NCBI GenBank assembly: GCA_023053685.1
Contig: JALIGW010000059.1
Span: forward strand, 2,046,001 to 2,110,000
Direction of reading: 5' to 3'
DNA: 64,000 nucleotides
Source of the DNA: Diadophis punctatus similis
Lineage: Eukaryota; Chordata; Lepidosauria; Squamata; Dipsadidae
Shown: in pieces, positions 63,556 to 64,000 of the stretch
How the letters are laid out: the number at the start of each line of letters is the position of its first letter
How positions within the stretch are numbered: position 1 is the first letter of the stretch
Notes under the pieces: generated by a model
What the model was told of the DNA's origin: nothing
Seen by the model: only the letters and a program-made list of their open reading frames with translations
Database searches by the model: none
Program-made: the position numbers and the translations under genes

Positions 63556-64000
63556 CACTCTTGACACAGAGCTCAGAAATGAAAAAGAAATACATATTCA
63601 TGTTCCCTAGGGTCGGGAAAGACAAATTTTCACACCATTTTCAGATCCGAGCATTCCCTGAGGAATTAGCCCAAGCCGTATCATAGAATTTACCTTACGA
63701 CTCAATTCAGCCCAAAAACCTCACTATTGACAGAGAGCTCAGAAATGAAAAAGAAACACATATCCATGTTCCCCAGGGTATGGAAAACCGAATTCCCACA
63801 CCATTTGCCGATCCGAGCATTCCCTGAGGAATTAGCCCAAGGCGTTTCTCAGAATTTGCCATAGAACTCAATTCAGCCCGAAAACTTCACTTTTGACACA
63901 GAGCTCAGAAATGAAAAAGAAACACATATTCATGTTCCCCAGGGTCTGGAAAGCCAAATTCTCACACCATTTTCAGATCCGAGCTTTCCCTGTGGAGTTA
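63556..64000 (+). repeat. Start of a further copy of the 44.5/58.7 kb segment, cut by the window end
   Basis: From CACTCTTGACACAG onward the order matches 58,741-59,185 (offset 4,815) and 44,468-44,912 (offset 19,088). It includes the rare ATTGACAGAGAGCTC at 63,726 and finishes in CCCTGTGGAGTTA. The match runs to the last base, so it probably continues outside the window. Confidence 0.8.

Larger units (their letters stand above)
1..64000. repeat. Tandem satellite array, ~166 bp monomer, whole window
   Basis: The recurring landmark GACACAGAGCTCAGAAATGA appears about every 166 bases from one edge to the other, for example at 162, 328, 499, 664, 830, 996 and 1162. About 385 monomers fit, all head to tail on the same strand, with no inversion and no non-satellite interruption that I could find. 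The array starts and ends inside a monomer, so both true ends lie outside. Most spacings are 165-167 bp; a recurring variant is 171 bp. Variation is mostly single-base and shared by many monomers in blocks, the signature of unequal exchange and gene conversion. Arrays of this kind usually sit at centromeric, pericentromeric or subtelomeric heterochromatin; which one applies cannot be read from the sequence. The satellite family and species are not recognised. Confidence 0.98.

Noticed and set aside
1..64000. CRISPR array
   Set aside because: The regular period lacks unique spacers: the entire 166 bp unit is repeated, and no cas-like genes exist.
1..64000. Telomeric repeat, rRNA or tRNA clusters
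   Set aside because: No TTAGGG-type runs, no cloverleaf-like segments and no rRNA-like sequence were seen. CCTTAGG occurs once per some monomers but not in tandem.
1..64000. Identification as a known satellite (alpha satellite, avian 41-42 bp repeats, etc.)
   Set aside because: Length near 166-171 bp recalls alpha satellite, but the sequence does not look like it to me. A 41 bp substructure was considered because 166 is about 4 x 41.5, but quarter-to-quarter similarity was not convincing. A database search would decide.

Overview
The whole 64 kb window is one uninterrupted, head-to-tail tandem satellite DNA array. The basic unit is about 166 bp, so there are roughly 385 monomers, all in the same orientation. 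It enters and leaves the window mid-monomer, so the array extends past both edges. I see no convincing protein-coding gene, RNA gene, transposon, CRISPR array or stretch of unique sequence. A composite monomer counted by hand is about 43% GC, with a strong strand bias (A over T, C over G on the + strand). CpG is below expectation, and many variant positions are CpG to TpG/CpA changes. Together this points to a eukaryotic genome, plausibly a methylating one such as a vertebrate or plant, and to a centromeric, pericentromeric or other heterochromatic array. I do not recognise the satellite family and cannot name the species.

The interest lies in the organisation above the monomer. Monomers fall into at least ten recognisable variant types, and the order of types is itself repeated over long distances. 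The clearest case is a large tandem duplication: about 35.28-47.89 kb (12,615 bp, about 76 monomers) is followed by a second copy at about 47.89-62.16 kb (14,273 bp, about 86 monomers). The second copy is longer because it holds one extra 1,658 bp (10-monomer) subunit. A 5.9 kb stretch at 3.8-9.7 kb recurs at 33.3-39.3 kb at a constant offset of 29,539 bp. The first 2.6 kb recurs at 15.44 kb.

Layout. 1-9.7 kb: one mosaic block ending in a distinctive module with a 171 bp monomer. 9.7-16.7 kb: partial recopying of the preceding block, then nested 664 bp and 1,498 bp tandem duplications. 16.7-26 kb: a copy of the left edge, then a 3,314 bp tandem duplication. 26-35 kb: a further copy with 1,161 bp and 498 bp local duplications. 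35-62 kb: the two large copies. 62-64 kb: local 498 and 664 bp amplification, then the start of what looks like another copy of the segment seen at 44.5 and 58.7 kb.

Several open reading frames of 76-145 codons exist, but they follow from monomer length and sporadic loss of stop codons, not from genes. No new gene system is visible here; what is notable is a very long, nested, recently rearranged higher-order satellite.
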